Under the pieces are notes generated by a model that worked only from the letters and a program-made list of their open reading frames with translations, made no database searches and was not told the DNA's origin. From SIG589 sp045652465 (GTDB taxonomy: Bacteria; Bacillota; Clostridia; Oscillospirales; Acutalibacteraceae): a DNA stretch of 64,000 nucleotides. Shown in pieces: positions 16,941-27,220 of the stretch. The position numbers were made by a program, and so were the translations under genes. Location of the stretch: positions 295,055-359,054 of the forward strand of contig JAZRUI010000015.1 of NCBI GenBank assembly GCA_045652465.1, given 5' to 3'. The first letter of the stretch is position 1. Every line of letters starts with the position of its first letter.

Positions 16941-17933
16941 ATGAAAAAGCTTTTAGCGCTTATATTGGTGCTTCTCATTTTGCTTTGCGGCTGCGGCGGC
17001 GCGCAAACCGCAAAGGATAACAGCGCCTCTTCGTTCGTATCTTCATCCGATGAATCTTCAAAACCAATATCTTCACAAGAGGTGCACGAGTCTAGCAAGC
17101 CTAATTCGGTCGGCTCTAATCAAAAACCCGCCGATAGCGGCAGCATCCCCGCCTATTCGGGCAGTCCCTTCGCGGTTCTAAACGGCAACACCCCCAACTT
17201 CGACACCGCCGTTTTAAGCCTTACCGCCTATGAAAACTATAGCGCGCTTGATTCACTCGGTCGCTGCGGAGCGGCAACCGCTGTTTGCGGCAGGGAAATT
17301 ATGCCCGCCGCAGGCGAGGAGCGCGGCAGCATCAGCTCGGTTAAGCCCTCGGGCTGGATTCAAGCCAAATACGATGGCGTTTCGGGCGGCTATCTTTGGA
17401 ACCGTTGTCATCTAATCGGCTGGCAGCTTTCGGCCGAGAATGCCAACAAGCGCAACATAATAACCGGCACCCGTTATATGAATGTTGAGGGAATGCTTCC
17501 CTTTGAGAATATGGTTGCCGACTACATAGAAGAAACGGGAAACCATGTTGCCTATAGGATAACGCCGATTTATTCGGGTCAAAACCTCGTTTGCAGCGGC
17601 GTTCAAATGGAGGCATATTCCATAGAAGATGAGGGCGAAGGCATTTGCTTTAATGTTTATTGCTATAATGTTCAGCCCGGAATAACCATAAACTATGCAA
17701 CCGGCGCGAGCAGCAGCGCATCGGTTAGCTCCAAGGCGCCCGCCTCCTCCGAAAAACCCGCGGTATCTTCTAATCCCGCCCCCGAGGAGCCGCAGGAGAA
17801 TATGGTTTGGAAATCCAAAACGGGTTCTAAATATCATAGCAAAGCATCCTGCAGCAATATGAAAAACCCAACCGAAATAACAAAGTCCCATGCCGTTTCG
17901 ATAGGGCTTTCGCCTTGCTCGAAATGCTGGTAG
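16941..17933 (+). CDS. Secreted DNA/RNA non-specific endonuclease lipoprotein with C-terminal Cys domain
   Basis: This 330-residue protein has a lipoprotein signal (LLCGCGG near residue 15), a serine-rich linker, and a nuclease domain (about residues 75-240) of the beta-beta-alpha-metal family related to streptodornase and DNA-entry nucleases. Its active site reads LWNRCHLIGW, with NRxH in place of the more common DRGH, then the AENANKRNIITGTRYMN asparagine segment. A second serine-rich linker leads to a short C-terminal module with a YH-x4-C and a closing CSKC, probably metal-binding. It likely degrades extracellular nucleic acid at the cell surface. Confidence 0.85.
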   Translation: MKKLLALILVLLILLCGCGGAQTAKDNSASSFVSSSDESSKPISSQEVHESSKPNSVGSNQKPADSGSIPAYSGSPFAVLNGNTPNFDTAVLSLTAYENYSALDSLGRCGAATAVCGREIMPAAGEERGSISSVKPSGWIQAKYDGVSGGYLWNRCHLIGWQLSAENANKRNIITGTRYMNVEGMLPFENMVADYIEETGNHVAYRITPIYSGQNLVCSGVQMEAYSIEDEGEGICFNVYCYNVQPGITINYATGASSSASVSSKAPASSEKPAVSSNPAPEEPQENMVWKSKTGSKYHSKASCSNMKNPTEITKSHAVSIGLSPCSKCW

Positions 17934-17943
17934 CAAATTTTTT

Positions 17944-17977
17944 GTTCCCTCAAATATTATTTGAGGGAACTTTTTTT
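17944..17977 (+). terminator. Rho-independent terminator after the nuclease gene
   Basis: GTTCCCTCAAA and TTTGAGGGAAC form an eleven-base perfect stem and are followed by seven T. Confidence 0.93.
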
Positions 17978-18058
17978 GCAAAATAAGATAAAAGTCCTTT
18001 TTTTAGTACATAAACTGTGTTAAAATGTATGTGAAATAAAAAAAGAGAGGGAAAGCTT

Positions 18059-21000
18059 ATGCTAAAGTTTATCTTTGGTAGAGCGGCAAGCGGCAAAACC
18101 GAAACCATTTTTCGCCGCATAAAGGCCGAAACCGACAAGGGCAACCAAAACCAAATTTTAATAGTCCCCGAGCAATCGAGCTTTGATTGCGAGCGAAAAC
18201 TGCTGCACATTTTAGGTGACGGCAAATATACCGTTGTCCCCGTTTTGAGCTTCACCCGCCTTTTTGATGAAATCAGCCGCCTTTCGGGCGGATTAAGCCA
18301 GCGCCGCCTTAACGACAGTGAGCGCATAATCTTCTTAAGCCGCGCCATCCTCGCCGCCCGCGAGCAGCTTTCCTTTTTCTCTAAATATGCCGAGGATATG
18401 CGTTTTATCGAAAATGTTGTTGCAACCCTCGATGAGTTTAAGCGTTGCGGCATAGGCGGAGCCGAGCTTCGTCAGTGGAGCGAGAGAATTGATGGCTCGC
18501 TTTCCCGTAAGCTCTCCGACCTCGCGGTTATAAACGATTTTTATGAAGCTATAATCGGCAGCAAATATTCCGACCCGAGCGATGAATTGGCGCTGCTTGA
18601 AAGGCGACTGGGCGAGTATGCCTATTTTGCCGAAAAAACGGTTTATATCGATTCCTTTAAAAACTTCACAGGTGCCCAAATGGGCATCATAGAGCGCATC
18701 ATTTCGCAGGCCGATGATGTTGTTTTCAGCTTTTGTTATGATGAAGCCTTAAGCGAAGAGGGCGAGCTTTTCTCGAATGTTGCCAAAACCGTGAAAAGCA
18801 TTATTGAACTCGCCAAAAAACATGGCGTAGAGGTTGCCAAACCCGAAATTCTCGGCGAAAATTATTATAACAGCCAAGCCCTTGCGGCGCTCGAGCGTGG
18901 TCTCTCTATCAATATCGATGAAAAATATGAAGAGCCAACCGAGAATGTTTGCATCATTTCCGCCCCTGATAAATATGGCGAGGCGGAGCTTTGTGCTGCC
19001 GAAATTCGCCGCTTGGTGCGCGAAAAGGGATATCGTTATCGCGATTTTCTTATCGTTGCGCGCCATGCCGAGCAGTATGCCAACGCGGTTGAGGATATGT
19101 GCCGCCGTTATGAGCTGCCCTGCCATGTTGATAGCCGCTATGAAATTTCTTATCTTCCCGCGAGCGTTTATCTTTTGTCGGCTCTTCGCGCCGCCGATAA
19201 TTTCTCAACCGAAGATATTTTGAAATACCTTAAAACCGAGCTTGCAGGCTTTAGCGAAACCGAAACCGCGATGCTCGAAAACTATGTTTATATTTGGAAG
19301 GTAAGCGGTAGTAAATGGCGCGAGGAATGGACAATGAGTCCCTCGGGCCTTGATAAATTCGATGATGAGGACAAGGCTTTACTTGAGGATATAAACGCTC
19401 TTCGCATTCGCGCAATAGAGCCGCTTTTCTCGCTTCGCGCCGCATTTAATAAAACTGCGCGCGAGTTATGTGCTGCCGCTTGGGCGCTTATCGAAACCCA
19501 AAAGGTTGCCGAGCGCCTTGCCGCCCTTTGCGAGCAGCTTCCCGCAATAGAAGCCGAGCAAAACCGCTTGGGCTTTTCGGCGCTTGCCGAAATCCTCGAT
19601 AGCCTTGTTATCGCCCTCGGCGATGATGCCATAGCGCCCAAAAAGTTTATTGAATTTTTCTCGCTCGCCCTCTCGGCATCCAGCGTTGGCGCAATTCCCC
19701 AAAAGCTTGATGAAATTTCCTTTGGCTCGGCCGACCGCATAATGCCTCGCGAGCCGAAAATTATCTTTATGCTTGGAATGAATCAGGGAGTTTTCCCCGC
19801 AACGGTAACCCCTTCGGGCATAATCGCAGGCAGCGAGAGAATTTCGCTTTTGCGCGCGGGAATGCCCATCCTTGACTACACCTTGGGCTTCTCGGTCGAT
19901 GAAGAATATCTCGCCTATAAAAACGCCTGCGCCGCAACCGATATGGTTTATTTCTCGTATTTCACAGGCGGAGGAGAGGAAACCAAACCCTCGGGTATTA
20001 TCGATAGGGTTGAGAAAATATTGCCCAAAAGCCGCAAGCTTTGCCGCGATAAAATAGAGGATAACGCCCTTATCGAAACCGCCGCTTCGGGATTCACAGT
20101 CCTTATGCGAAACCGCGAAACCGCCCCGAAGGGAATGGAAGAATATTTCGCAAGCAGGGAAGATTATAAAGACCTTCTCGCGGCGATTGATAATGTTAAG
20201 AATGTCGGCGAAGAAGCCTTAAACGGAGAAATCGCAACCAAGCTCTTCGGAAAAAATATGTATCTCTCCGCAACAGGAGTCGATACCTATTTCCGCTGCG
20301 CATTCTCCTATTTTTGCAGCTATGGAATGAAGCTTAAGGTTATAAAACCCGCCGAAATCGATTCGCTTCAGCGCGGCACCATCGTTCACGAAGCACTAGA
20401 GAAAATCGTTTCGGCAAACGGCAAGGATATAATAAAATTAAGTGATGAAGAAATAATTGCCGAAATCGATAAAATAACCGAGGATTATCTTTCCCGCATC
20501 CCGGGCATCGAGCAGGTTGCGGATAATCGATTTATGTATGCCATTTCAGCCATTAAGCAGTTAAGCGCCGATGTTATTTGCCATATTCGCGATGACTTTG
20601 CCCAAAACGAATTTGAGCCCGTTAAATGTGAGCTCAAAATCAGCGGTCAAAACAGCTATATCGACGGTGCCACCATCCAAAACGACGGCGGCAGCATAAA
20701 GCTTAACGGCTCTATCGACCGAGTTGATAAATTCGGCGCCTATATCCGCGTTGTTGATTATAAAACGGGTAGTCGCAGGTTCCGCCTGCCCGATGTCCTT
20801 TATGGACTTAATATGCAAATGCTCTTATATCTTTATGCCGTTATAAAGAGCGATAAATTTGCAAATAGCATTCCTGCGGGCGTGTTATATCTCGAAACCC
20901 GCAAAGCACCCGACGCGAAGGATAACTTCAGTATGAACGGACTTATCGCGCAGGATAGCGTTATCCATGCGGCGATGGATGCCGAAAACAGCGGTCGCTT

Positions 21001-21298
21001 TGTTCCAAAACTCAAGGTCAAGAAGGATGGGGCTTTCTATAAGAGCAACGATTTTATCGAGCCCGAGCATTTTTATGACATTTTTGATCATATGGAGAAG
21101 CTTATAAAGGGCATGAACCGCGATTTGAGAGCCGGAAAAATCTCGGTTAACCCGACCGACGGACTTGATAAGGATGCCTGCAAATATTGCGATTTCGCAT
21201 CGGTTTGCGGCATCGAAAACAAACCCCACCGTAAGGTCGAAAAATGTGATAACGAAAAAATTTTGGAAAAGCTCAAAGGCGGTGATATGAATGTTTGA
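18059..21298 (+). CDS. addB: ATP-dependent nuclease subunit AddB
   Basis: This 1079-residue AddB is half of the AddAB helicase-nuclease that processes double-strand breaks for RecA. It has a Walker A motif at the extreme N-terminus (GRAASGKT), the nuclease motif VDYKTGSR, and iron-sulfur ligands: one cysteine in the YFRCAFSYFC region and the C-terminal C-x2-C-x5-C set in CKYCDFASVC. Length and order match the family. A GAGAGGG site precedes the ATG. It overlaps addA by eight bases. Confidence 0.95.
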   Translation: MLKFIFGRAASGKTETIFRRIKAETDKGNQNQILIVPEQSSFDCERKLLHILGDGKYTVVPVLSFTRLFDEISRLSGGLSQRRLNDSERIIFLSRAILAAREQLSFFSKYAEDMRFIENVVATLDEFKRCGIGGAELRQWSERIDGSLSRKLSDLAVINDFYEAIIGSKYSDPSDELALLERRLGEYAYFAEKTVYIDSFKNFTGAQMGIIERIISQADDVVFSFCYDEALSEEGELFSNVAKTVKSIIELAKKHGVEVAKPEILGENYYNSQALAALERGLSINIDEKYEEPTENVCIISAPDKYGEAELCAAEIRRLVREKGYRYRDFLIVARHAEQYANAVEDMCRRYELPCHVDSRYEISYLPASVYLLSALRAADNFSTEDILKYLKTELAGFSETETAMLENYVYIWKVSGSKWREEWTMSPSGLDKFDDEDKALLEDINALRIRAIEPLFSLRAAFNKTARELCAAAWALIETQKVAERLAALCEQLPAIEAEQNRLGFSALAEILDSLVIALGDDAIAPKKFIEFFSLALSASSVGAIPQKLDEISFGSADRIMPREPKIIFMLGMNQGVFPATVTPSGIIAGSERISLLRAGMPILDYTLGFSVDEEYLAYKNACAATDMVYFSYFTGGGEETKPSGIIDRVEKILPKSRKLCRDKIEDNALIETAASGFTVLMRNRETAPKGMEEYFASREDYKDLLAAIDNVKNVGEEALNGEIATKLFGKNMYLSATGVDTYFRCAFSYFCSYGMKLKVIKPAEIDSLQRGTIVHEALEKIVSANGKDIIKLSDEEIIAEIDKITEDYLSRIPGIEQVADNRFMYAISAIKQLSADVICHIRDDFAQNEFEPVKCELKISGQNSYIDGATIQNDGGSIKLNGSIDRVDKFGAYIRVVDYKTGSRRFRLPDVLYGLNMQMLLYLYAVIKSDKFANSIPAGVLYLETRKAPDAKDNFSMNGLIAQDSVIHAAMDAENSGRFVPKLKVKKDGAFYKSNDFIEPEHFYDIFDHMEKLIKGMNRDLRAGKISVNPTDGLDKDACKYCDFASVCGIENKPHRKVEKCDNEKILEKLKGGDMNV

Positions 21299-24200
21299 AC
21301 CAACCAAAGAACAACAACTCGCGATTGACGGGGAAGGCAGCATTCTTATAACCGCGGCAGCAGGCTCGGGTAAAACCGCCGTGCTTGTAGAGCGCGTTGT
21401 TAAAATGCTTTGCCGCAAGGAAAAACCTCTATCGGTTGACCGACTCTTGATTGTAACCTTCACCAATGCGGCGGCAGCCGAAATGAGGGTTAGAATTGAA
21501 AAGCGCCTTTTTGAGGAGGCGGCAAAAAATCCCGCCGACCGCAGGCTCAAAAAGCAGCTGCTTTTGCTGCCTTCGGCAAAGATTTGCACTATCGACACCT
21601 TTTGCATCAACCTGGTTCGCGAAAATTTCGAGCATTTTTCGCTCTCGCCCGATTTTAAGATAATAACCGACACCGAACTCTACCCGCTCTATAATGCCGC
21701 TATGGATGAAATTTTGGGCGAATTTTATAGCGCGGAGCCCAAGCGAATGCGCGAACTTTTGGATATTTTCGGTTGCGGGGGAGATGACCGCCGCCTAATC
21801 GATGCGGTGCTTAAAATTTTCTCGTATAGCACGAGTATGCCTTTCCCCGAGCATTGGCTTGCGGGCTGCAGGAGCATGTATGAAAACGCGGAGCTTACAG
21901 CCGATACATTTTGGCGCCCCGCGCTCGAGGCATTAAGCGCCGAGGGGGATGAGCTTTTCGCCGATTCCGCATCAAAAGAAAATCTCGAAAAAATTGCTCC
22001 CAATGTTATAACGCTCCTTGAAATAACCGAGCGTTTTTCGGCGCGCCTTTTCGAAATTATGTGCGAAAAGAATATGCTAACCTTCTATAACACCGAGCAA
22101 ATGGCGCTATCCCTTCTTTGCAATCCCGATGGAAACGAAACCGAAAAGGCGGCGAGCCTTTCGGAAGAATTTGATGAAATCCTCGTTGATGAATATCAGG
22201 ATGTTAACGACCTTCAGGATATGCTTTTCCATGTTCTTTCCTCCCGCGGCGAAAAGCTGTTCGCGGTTGGCGATGTTAAGCAAAGCATTTATGGTTTCCG
22301 CGGTTCAAACCCCGAAAACTTTATGCGCAAGAAGGATAACTATCTCCCTGTTGAAAGCGAGGAAAAAGGCGGCAAGAAGATTGCTCTTGCAGCAAATTTC
22401 CGCAGTCGCAGGGGCATTTGCGAATATATAAACTATCTCTTTTCGCTAACTATGTCGCGCCGTTTCGGCGGCGTTGATTACGAGGGGGATGAGCGCCTTG
22501 AAAGCAGGGCAAAATTCCCCGAAAACAACATAAATGCCGTTGATATTGAACTGCTGACAACGGGCGATGGCGATGATGCCGATGCCGTTGCCGAGGCGAA
22601 GCATATAGCGGCATATATCAAAAAGACCATGGAAGAAGAGCCCTTCCTTCGTGATGGCGAGGGTCTTCGCCCCGCGACCTACCGCGATTTTGCAATTTTA
22701 ATGCGCTCGCCAGGCAGCCATGCCGAAATTCTAATCAAGGAAATGGAAAAGGCGGGAATCCCCATTGATTTAAAGGTTGGCGGATTCTTGCAGTCGCGCG
22801 AGATTTTAGCGGTGCTTTCTCTTCTCAAGGTAATAAGCAATCCAATGCAGGATGTTCCGCTTATGGCGCTCTTGCTTTCTCCCATTTTCGGCTTCACTCA
22901 TAACGAGGTAGCCTCAATCCGCTTAATCGACCGCGATAAAAACCTATATAGCGCTCTTTTGGCATCGGAGGAAATGGGCAACAAAAAAACGAAGGAGTTT
23001 TTAAAACGCATCCGCGCCTGGCGCCGAATGGCGGCAACCATGCCGACCGACCGCCTTTTATCAAAACTCTATGATGAAACGGGACTTCTTGATTTGGTGC
23101 TGGCGATGCCTGAGGGCGAAACCCGCCGCGCCAACCTGCTCAAGCTTTCCGAATGCGCCCGAGATTACACCCAAAACGGCGGCTCTCTCGGAGGTTTCCC
23201 CGAATTTGTCGAGAAGATGGGCGAAGGCTATAAACCCGAGCCGAATTCCGCTCAAAATGCAGTAACCGTTATGAGCTTCCATGGCTCTAAAGGTCTTCAG
23301 TATCCCATTTGCATCATAGCGGGCAGCTTCCATCGTTTTAACAAAACCGATAGCACCGCCTCGCTTGTAATGGACCGCCATATGGGCGTTGCATTTAAGG
23401 GGCTTGATATCGCGGAAAACAAGCGCATCAATACAGTAGCGCGCGAGGCAATATCGAAAACCGTTGCCGCCCGCAACCTATCCGAAGAGCTTCGCATTCT
23501 CTATGTTGCGCTGACCCGCGCCGAGGAGCGGCTTATGATAACCATGACCGCCAAGGACCACGAAAAAAAGGCTAAAAACCTTTTAAATGCAATGAATGAG
23601 GGAGCATCTATCGCTTCTTCGGCAGGCAGTTATTATGATTGGTTTATGTATGCCTTGCTTCGCGGAAGGGGATATTCCGACCTTCATAAAGTCCTTAATA
23701 TCGAGGTGGCTGAAGAGTGGCTCGTTGATAGCGCTCCCGCTTCGATTTATATTGGCGCGCCTTGCGTTGCCGAGGCTGTGAACAATCAAAAACTCGAAAC
23801 GGGAGGGGAAGGCTTCGATGAGCTTCGCTCGAAAATCGAGTTTAGCTATCCCTTTGCCGATTGTGCCGCCGCGCTATCGAAGGTTTCGGTTTCGGATATC
23901 GTAAGCACCGAACGCGATACAACCTATGATTTCAGCGTTCGCCCCGCATTCCTCTCATCAAAGGGATTAACCCCCGCGCAAAGAGGAACCGCAACCCATA
24001 AGTTTATGCAGTTTGCGGATTATACTCTTGCCGCCGCCGATTTCTCCGCCGAGCTCAACCGCCTAACGGAGCAGGGCTTCATAACCGCGGAAGAGGCAGG
24101 CGCGATGCATAAGAGTGAGCTTGTAAAATTCTTTGATAGCGAGCTTTTCCGCCGTATGCAAAAGGCGGAGCTTTATCGTGAAATGCGCTTTATAACCGAG

Positions 24201-24449
24201 CGTCAGGTAGGTTCGGATGAATATGATGCAACGGTGGTGCAGGGCGTTATCGACTGTGTCATCGATGAGGGCGAGAGCCTTTCGGTTCTCGATTTCAAGA
24301 CCGACCGAGTCAGCGATAAAAATGTGCTCATAGAGCGCTATGAGCCCCAGCTTTCTATCTATGCCGAGGCTTGCGAAAAGCTCTATTCGAAGCCCGTTAA
24401 ACAAAGGCTTATCTATTCCTTCGCATTAGGCGAAACAATCGAACTTTAA
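21291..24449 (+). CDS. addA: ATP-dependent helicase/nuclease subunit AddA
   Basis: This 1052-residue UvrD-like helicase with a C-terminal RecB-type nuclease is the motor partner of AddB. Visible motifs are Walker A (TAAAGSGKTAVLVERV), motif II LVDEYQDVNDLQ near residue 300, the helicase motif VALTRAEERL, and the nuclease motif VLDFKTDRV near residue 1000. It is slightly shorter than the Bacillus enzyme but complete. It is coupled to addB and ends in a strong terminator. Confidence 0.95.
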   Translation: MFEPTKEQQLAIDGEGSILITAAAGSGKTAVLVERVVKMLCRKEKPLSVDRLLIVTFTNAAAAEMRVRIEKRLFEEAAKNPADRRLKKQLLLLPSAKICTIDTFCINLVRENFEHFSLSPDFKIITDTELYPLYNAAMDEILGEFYSAEPKRMRELLDIFGCGGDDRRLIDAVLKIFSYSTSMPFPEHWLAGCRSMYENAELTADTFWRPALEALSAEGDELFADSASKENLEKIAPNVITLLEITERFSARLFEIMCEKNMLTFYNTEQMALSLLCNPDGNETEKAASLSEEFDEILVDEYQDVNDLQDMLFHVLSSRGEKLFAVGDVKQSIYGFRGSNPENFMRKKDNYLPVESEEKGGKKIALAANFRSRRGICEYINYLFSLTMSRRFGGVDYEGDERLESRAKFPENNINAVDIELLTTGDGDDADAVAEAKHIAAYIKKTMEEEPFLRDGEGLRPATYRDFAILMRSPGSHAEILIKEMEKAGIPIDLKVGGFLQSREILAVLSLLKVISNPMQDVPLMALLLSPIFGFTHNEVASIRLIDRDKNLYSALLASEEMGNKKTKEFLKRIRAWRRMAATMPTDRLLSKLYDETGLLDLVLAMPEGETRRANLLKLSECARDYTQNGGSLGGFPEFVEKMGEGYKPEPNSAQNAVTVMSFHGSKGLQYPICIIAGSFHRFNKTDSTASLVMDRHMGVAFKGLDIAENKRINTVAREAISKTVAARNLSEELRILYVALTRAEERLMITMTAKDHEKKAKNLLNAMNEGASIASSAGSYYDWFMYALLRGRGYSDLHKVLNIEVAEEWLVDSAPASIYIGAPCVAEAVNNQKLETGGEGFDELRSKIEFSYPFADCAAALSKVSVSDIVSTERDTTYDFSVRPAFLSSKGLTPAQRGTATHKFMQFADYTLAAADFSAELNRLTEQGFITAEEAGAMHKSELVKFFDSELFRRMQKAELYREMRFITERQVGSDEYDATVVQGVIDCVIDEGESLSVLDFKTDRVSDKNVLIERYEPQLSIYAEACEKLYSKPVKQRLIYSFALGETIEL

Positions 24450-24450
24450 C

Positions 24451-24486
24451 AAAAACGCTGTATGGATTTCCATACAGCGTTTTTTA
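24451..24486. terminator. Bidirectional terminator between addA and dpaB
   Basis: AAAAACGCTGTATGG and CCATACAGCGTTTTTT form a long perfect stem around ATTT, with A/T runs on both sides. It serves the convergent addA and dpaAB transcripts. Confidence 0.92.
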
Positions 24487-25056
24487 GTATATAATCGGTT
24501 CAAGTTGCTCTCCGCGAAGAGCCGCCTTCGCCGCTTCGGGGATGCGCGAGAAATCAGCAATCATGGAGGTCGGCTTCTTTTTCGGGTCATCCTGCGAGAA
24601 GGGAACGAAGAAGATGTTTTTTGTGTTAAGTAAAAGACCAATGTTTTTTGCGGTAGCGCCCAGCGCATCATTGGTTGCAACCGCTAAAAGGGTTGGCTTT
24701 CCGTTTCTTATATGCGCCTTAAGTGCCATGGTCGCGGAGGTATCGGTAATGCCAAACGCGAGCTTGCTCAGCGTGTTTCCCGTGCAGGGGGAGGCGATTA
24801 TTAAATCAAAAAGATTTTTGGGACCTATCGGCTCGGCATCTAAAATTGTGTGGATAATTTTTTGCCCGCAAAGTTCTTCAACCTCGCTTATTCTCTCATC
24901 CGCCCTGCCGAAGCGGGTGTCGGTTGAATAAACAATAGGCGACATGATTGGGGTAACCGAAGCGCCCATATCGCGCAAAATTTTGATTTGGTCGATAGCG
25001 CGCCGCAGTGTGCAAAAGGAGCCGCACATAACATATCCGAGAGAAATTCCGTTCAT
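24484..25056 (-). CDS. dpaB: Dipicolinate synthase subunit B
   Basis: This 190-residue flavoprotein-like subunit (SpoVFB) has the start LGYVMCGSFCTL, the segment TPIMSPIVYSTDTRFG near residue 35, and ASPCTGNTLSKLA near residue 88. With DpaA it oxidises a tetrahydrodipicolinate precursor to dipicolinic acid in the mother cell, for loading into the spore core by the SpoVA channel. It lies 17 bases downstream of dpaA in one operon. Both genes are expected to be under SigK control, although a promoter was not identified by eye. Confidence 0.95.
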   Translation of the reverse strand: MNGISLGYVMCGSFCTLRRAIDQIKILRDMGASVTPIMSPIVYSTDTRFGRADERISEVEELCGQKIIHTILDAEPIGPKNLFDLIIASPCTGNTLSKLAFGITDTSATMALKAHIRNGKPTLLAVATNDALGATAKNIGLLLNTKNIFFVPFSQDDPKKKPTSMIADFSRIPEAAKAALRGEQLEPIIY

Positions 25057-25073
25057 AAAAAAACTCCGTTTCG

Positions 25074-25901
25074 CTATATCTTTTCATTTATTATGTTGTT
25101 AATGGTGTCGTAAATTATTTGGGCTGCAGTTTCGGGAGCAGTCTTGGCGGGAAGGCCTGCCGCGCGGATAACCTTAAGTCCTAATTCATCAGCCGCCTCA
25201 AAATCTATTCCGTAGGGCGCGGAGGCTAATTCGATTATAACCGCCGAGGGCTTTAACCTGCCTAAAATATGGGGCGTGAAGAGCATTTCGGGCGCCGTGT
25301 TGAAGATGATATCAAAACGGTCGGCGCAGCGCTCAATATCGCCGCTGTCGATGCCCTCATATCCGTAAGAGTGAATCCAAGAAAGCGTTTCCTTGCGCCT
25401 TGCGGTTGCCGTAACCTTTGCGCCAAACGGGGCGAGCCGCGAGCATAAAAGCCGACCGATTCTACCAAACCCCGCAACCAAGCAGTTGCTGCCTAAAAGT
25501 GCGCGGCTTGTGTTGTTTATGGCGGCGGCAATCGCGCCTTCGGCGGTCAGCGCCGCGTTTAAAACGGTTAGCTCTTCCCGTGCGAAATAATCGCATTCCC
25601 TGTGTGCGCCAACGGGAGTTATAGCCGAGAGGAAGAGGGTTCGCTTTTTTGCCGCCTTCGGCAAATCGCAAAGCAAAATTTCATCGTTGCCCAAAGGCGT
25701 AAAGACCGTTCTTCCGTCCTTCGAGGTGGGTAAGGGGAGAATAACGCAGTCGGCGCCGAAGAGTGCATCCCCCGCCGTAAGGCAGGAAATATGGCTTTCG
25801 TGTCGCTCGAAACCACACATTCTAACCGTGTGACCATCCGCGAGCAACCGCTGTCTTAAAAATATTTGCCGCTCATCGCCGCCTATTATCGCAAAAACCA
25901 T
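25074..25901 (-). CDS. dpaA: Dipicolinate synthase subunit A
   Basis: This 275-residue SpoVFA has an N-terminal domain beginning VFAIIGGDERQ and a C-terminal Rossmann domain with a dinucleotide loop, LVAGFGRIGRLL, near residue 150. It is the oxidoreductase subunit of dipicolinate synthase. The start at 25901 has a GGTGGTG site; a slightly longer frame to 25925 lacks one. The operon order dpaA-dpaB is standard. Confidence 0.94.
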   Translation of the reverse strand: MVFAIIGGDERQIFLRQRLLADGHTVRMCGFERHESHISCLTAGDALFGADCVILPLPTSKDGRTVFTPLGNDEILLCDLPKAAKKRTLFLSAITPVGAHRECDYFAREELTVLNAALTAEGAIAAAINNTSRALLGSNCLVAGFGRIGRLLCSRLAPFGAKVTATARRKETLSWIHSYGYEGIDSGDIERCADRFDIIFNTAPEMLFTPHILGRLKPSAVIIELASAPYGIDFEAADELGLKVIRAAGLPAKTAPETAAQIIYDTINNIINEKI

Positions 25902-25913
25902 AAAAACACCACC

Positions 25914-25953
25914 AAAAAAGGTCATAGGAAGTACTGTTACATCCTATGACCTT
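25914..25953 (-). terminator. Rho-independent terminator after cca
   Basis: Reading the minus strand, AAGGTCATAGGA and TCCTATGACCTT pair and are followed by a T-run (25914-25919). It separates cca from dpaA. Confidence 0.85.
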
Positions 25954-25958
25954 CTATG

Positions 25959-27110
25959 TTATTTTGTGATTATTTTCAGTAGGTTTTCGCGGGTGTTAAG
26001 CGCGGGGTCAGCCAAAACGAGGGATAAAAGCCGCTCAAAAATTTCGCCGATTTCCTTGCCGCTGAAGCCGAGCTTTAAAATGTCATCGCCGCTAATGTCA
26101 AGTTGGCTTATTTTATAGGGGTCATCCCGCGTTTCATCTAAAATTTTCTTATGCTCTTCGAAGTTTTCTCCCTTAAGCGCCGCCCTTAAAATGAAGGCTT
26201 TTTCTAAAATATCTTCCTCGAAACGAGTCTTTAATCTCTTAAGCGCAACCCCCTGCGCGGGTATCTCGGTTTTATAAATTTCGCAAAGCGCAGAAACCTC
26301 ATTTTTCAGCTTGTTATCGGCTTTAAGATTATCCAAAACGCAAATGCTTGCGCCCGCCAGGATAAGCAGCGCCGCAAAGCGAAGCGAACGGTCCTGCGGC
26401 AGGGAGCAAATCGGGGTTATATCGCATTCCGAAATCCCTAAAAATTTGAGTCCGCCAAGCGCGAAAAAGCGGTTCGCGTTGTTTGCGTTTTTGCCGCAAA
26501 GCATTTTGGTAAGCTCGGAAAAAATGCGCTCGGCGCTAATCTTCTCAAGCAGCGGCAAAAGCTCTTCGGCTGCCGCGCCGGTTTGCTTATCAATCGAGAA
26601 ATCAAGCTGCGATGCAAACCTGTAAAGGCGCATAATTCGAAGCGCATCCTCCGAAAAACGGCGGGAAGGGGTGAGCACCGTGCGGAGGCGCTTTTCTTCA
26701 ATATCGGAGGTGCCGCCAAACGGGTCGAAAAAACCGACCTTTTCGTTATAGGCTATGGCATTAACCGTGAAATCGCGGCGCGATAAATCATCCTTAATGT
26801 TGCCGACAAAACGAACTGAATCGGGGTGGCGCGAGTCGCTGTAGCCCTCCTCGGTTCGATAGGTGGTAACCTCGATTGCCATATCGCCGCAAATAACCGT
26901 AACCGTTCCGTGCTTGATTCCGGTCGGAATGGTGCGCTCAAAGAGCGAAACCACCGTTTCGGGAGGACAGTTGGTTGTAACATCGAAATCCGAAGGGGAG
27001 AGCCCCATAATCAAATCGCGAACGGCTCCGCCAACGCAAAAGGCATCAAACCCCGCGTTTTCCAAGGTTGATATGCAGTTTTTAACATTTTGCGGCAGAG
27101 AAATTCTCAT
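25959..27110 (-). CDS. cca: CCA tRNA nucleotidyltransferase
   Basis: This 383-residue class II nucleotidyltransferase adds or repairs the CCA end of tRNAs. The head domain contains CVGGAVRDLIMGLSPSDFDVTT, whose two aspartates bind the catalytic metals. The RRDFTVNAIAYN motif is near residue 115 and EDALRIMRLYRFASQL near residue 160. The C-terminal body and tail domains are complete in length. It is transcribed away from murC, with about 110 bases between starts. Confidence 0.92.
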   Translation of the reverse strand: MRISLPQNVKNCISTLENAGFDAFCVGGAVRDLIMGLSPSDFDVTTNCPPETVVSLFERTIPTGIKHGTVTVICGDMAIEVTTYRTEEGYSDSRHPDSVRFVGNIKDDLSRRDFTVNAIAYNEKVGFFDPFGGTSDIEEKRLRTVLTPSRRFSEDALRIMRLYRFASQLDFSIDKQTGAAAEELLPLLEKISAERIFSELTKMLCGKNANNANRFFALGGLKFLGISECDITPICSLPQDRSLRFAALLILAGASICVLDNLKADNKLKNEVSALCEIYKTEIPAQGVALKRLKTRFEEDILEKAFILRAALKGENFEEHKKILDETRDDPYKISQLDISGDDILKLGFSGKEIGEIFERLLSLVLADPALNTRENLLKIITK

Positions 27111-27220
27111 AAATTTGACCTCTTTTAATTAAATATAGATTAAATATAAAAGTTTTTGTTTATTTTTTCTTTAAAAGGCAATATAATAGAGTGGTAAATT
27201 ATTTCCTTTGGAGGAAGCCT

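Noticed and set aside
20885..21673. 262-codon minus-strand frame over the addB-addA junction
   Set aside because: Both addB and addA show full conserved motifs on the other strand through this region.
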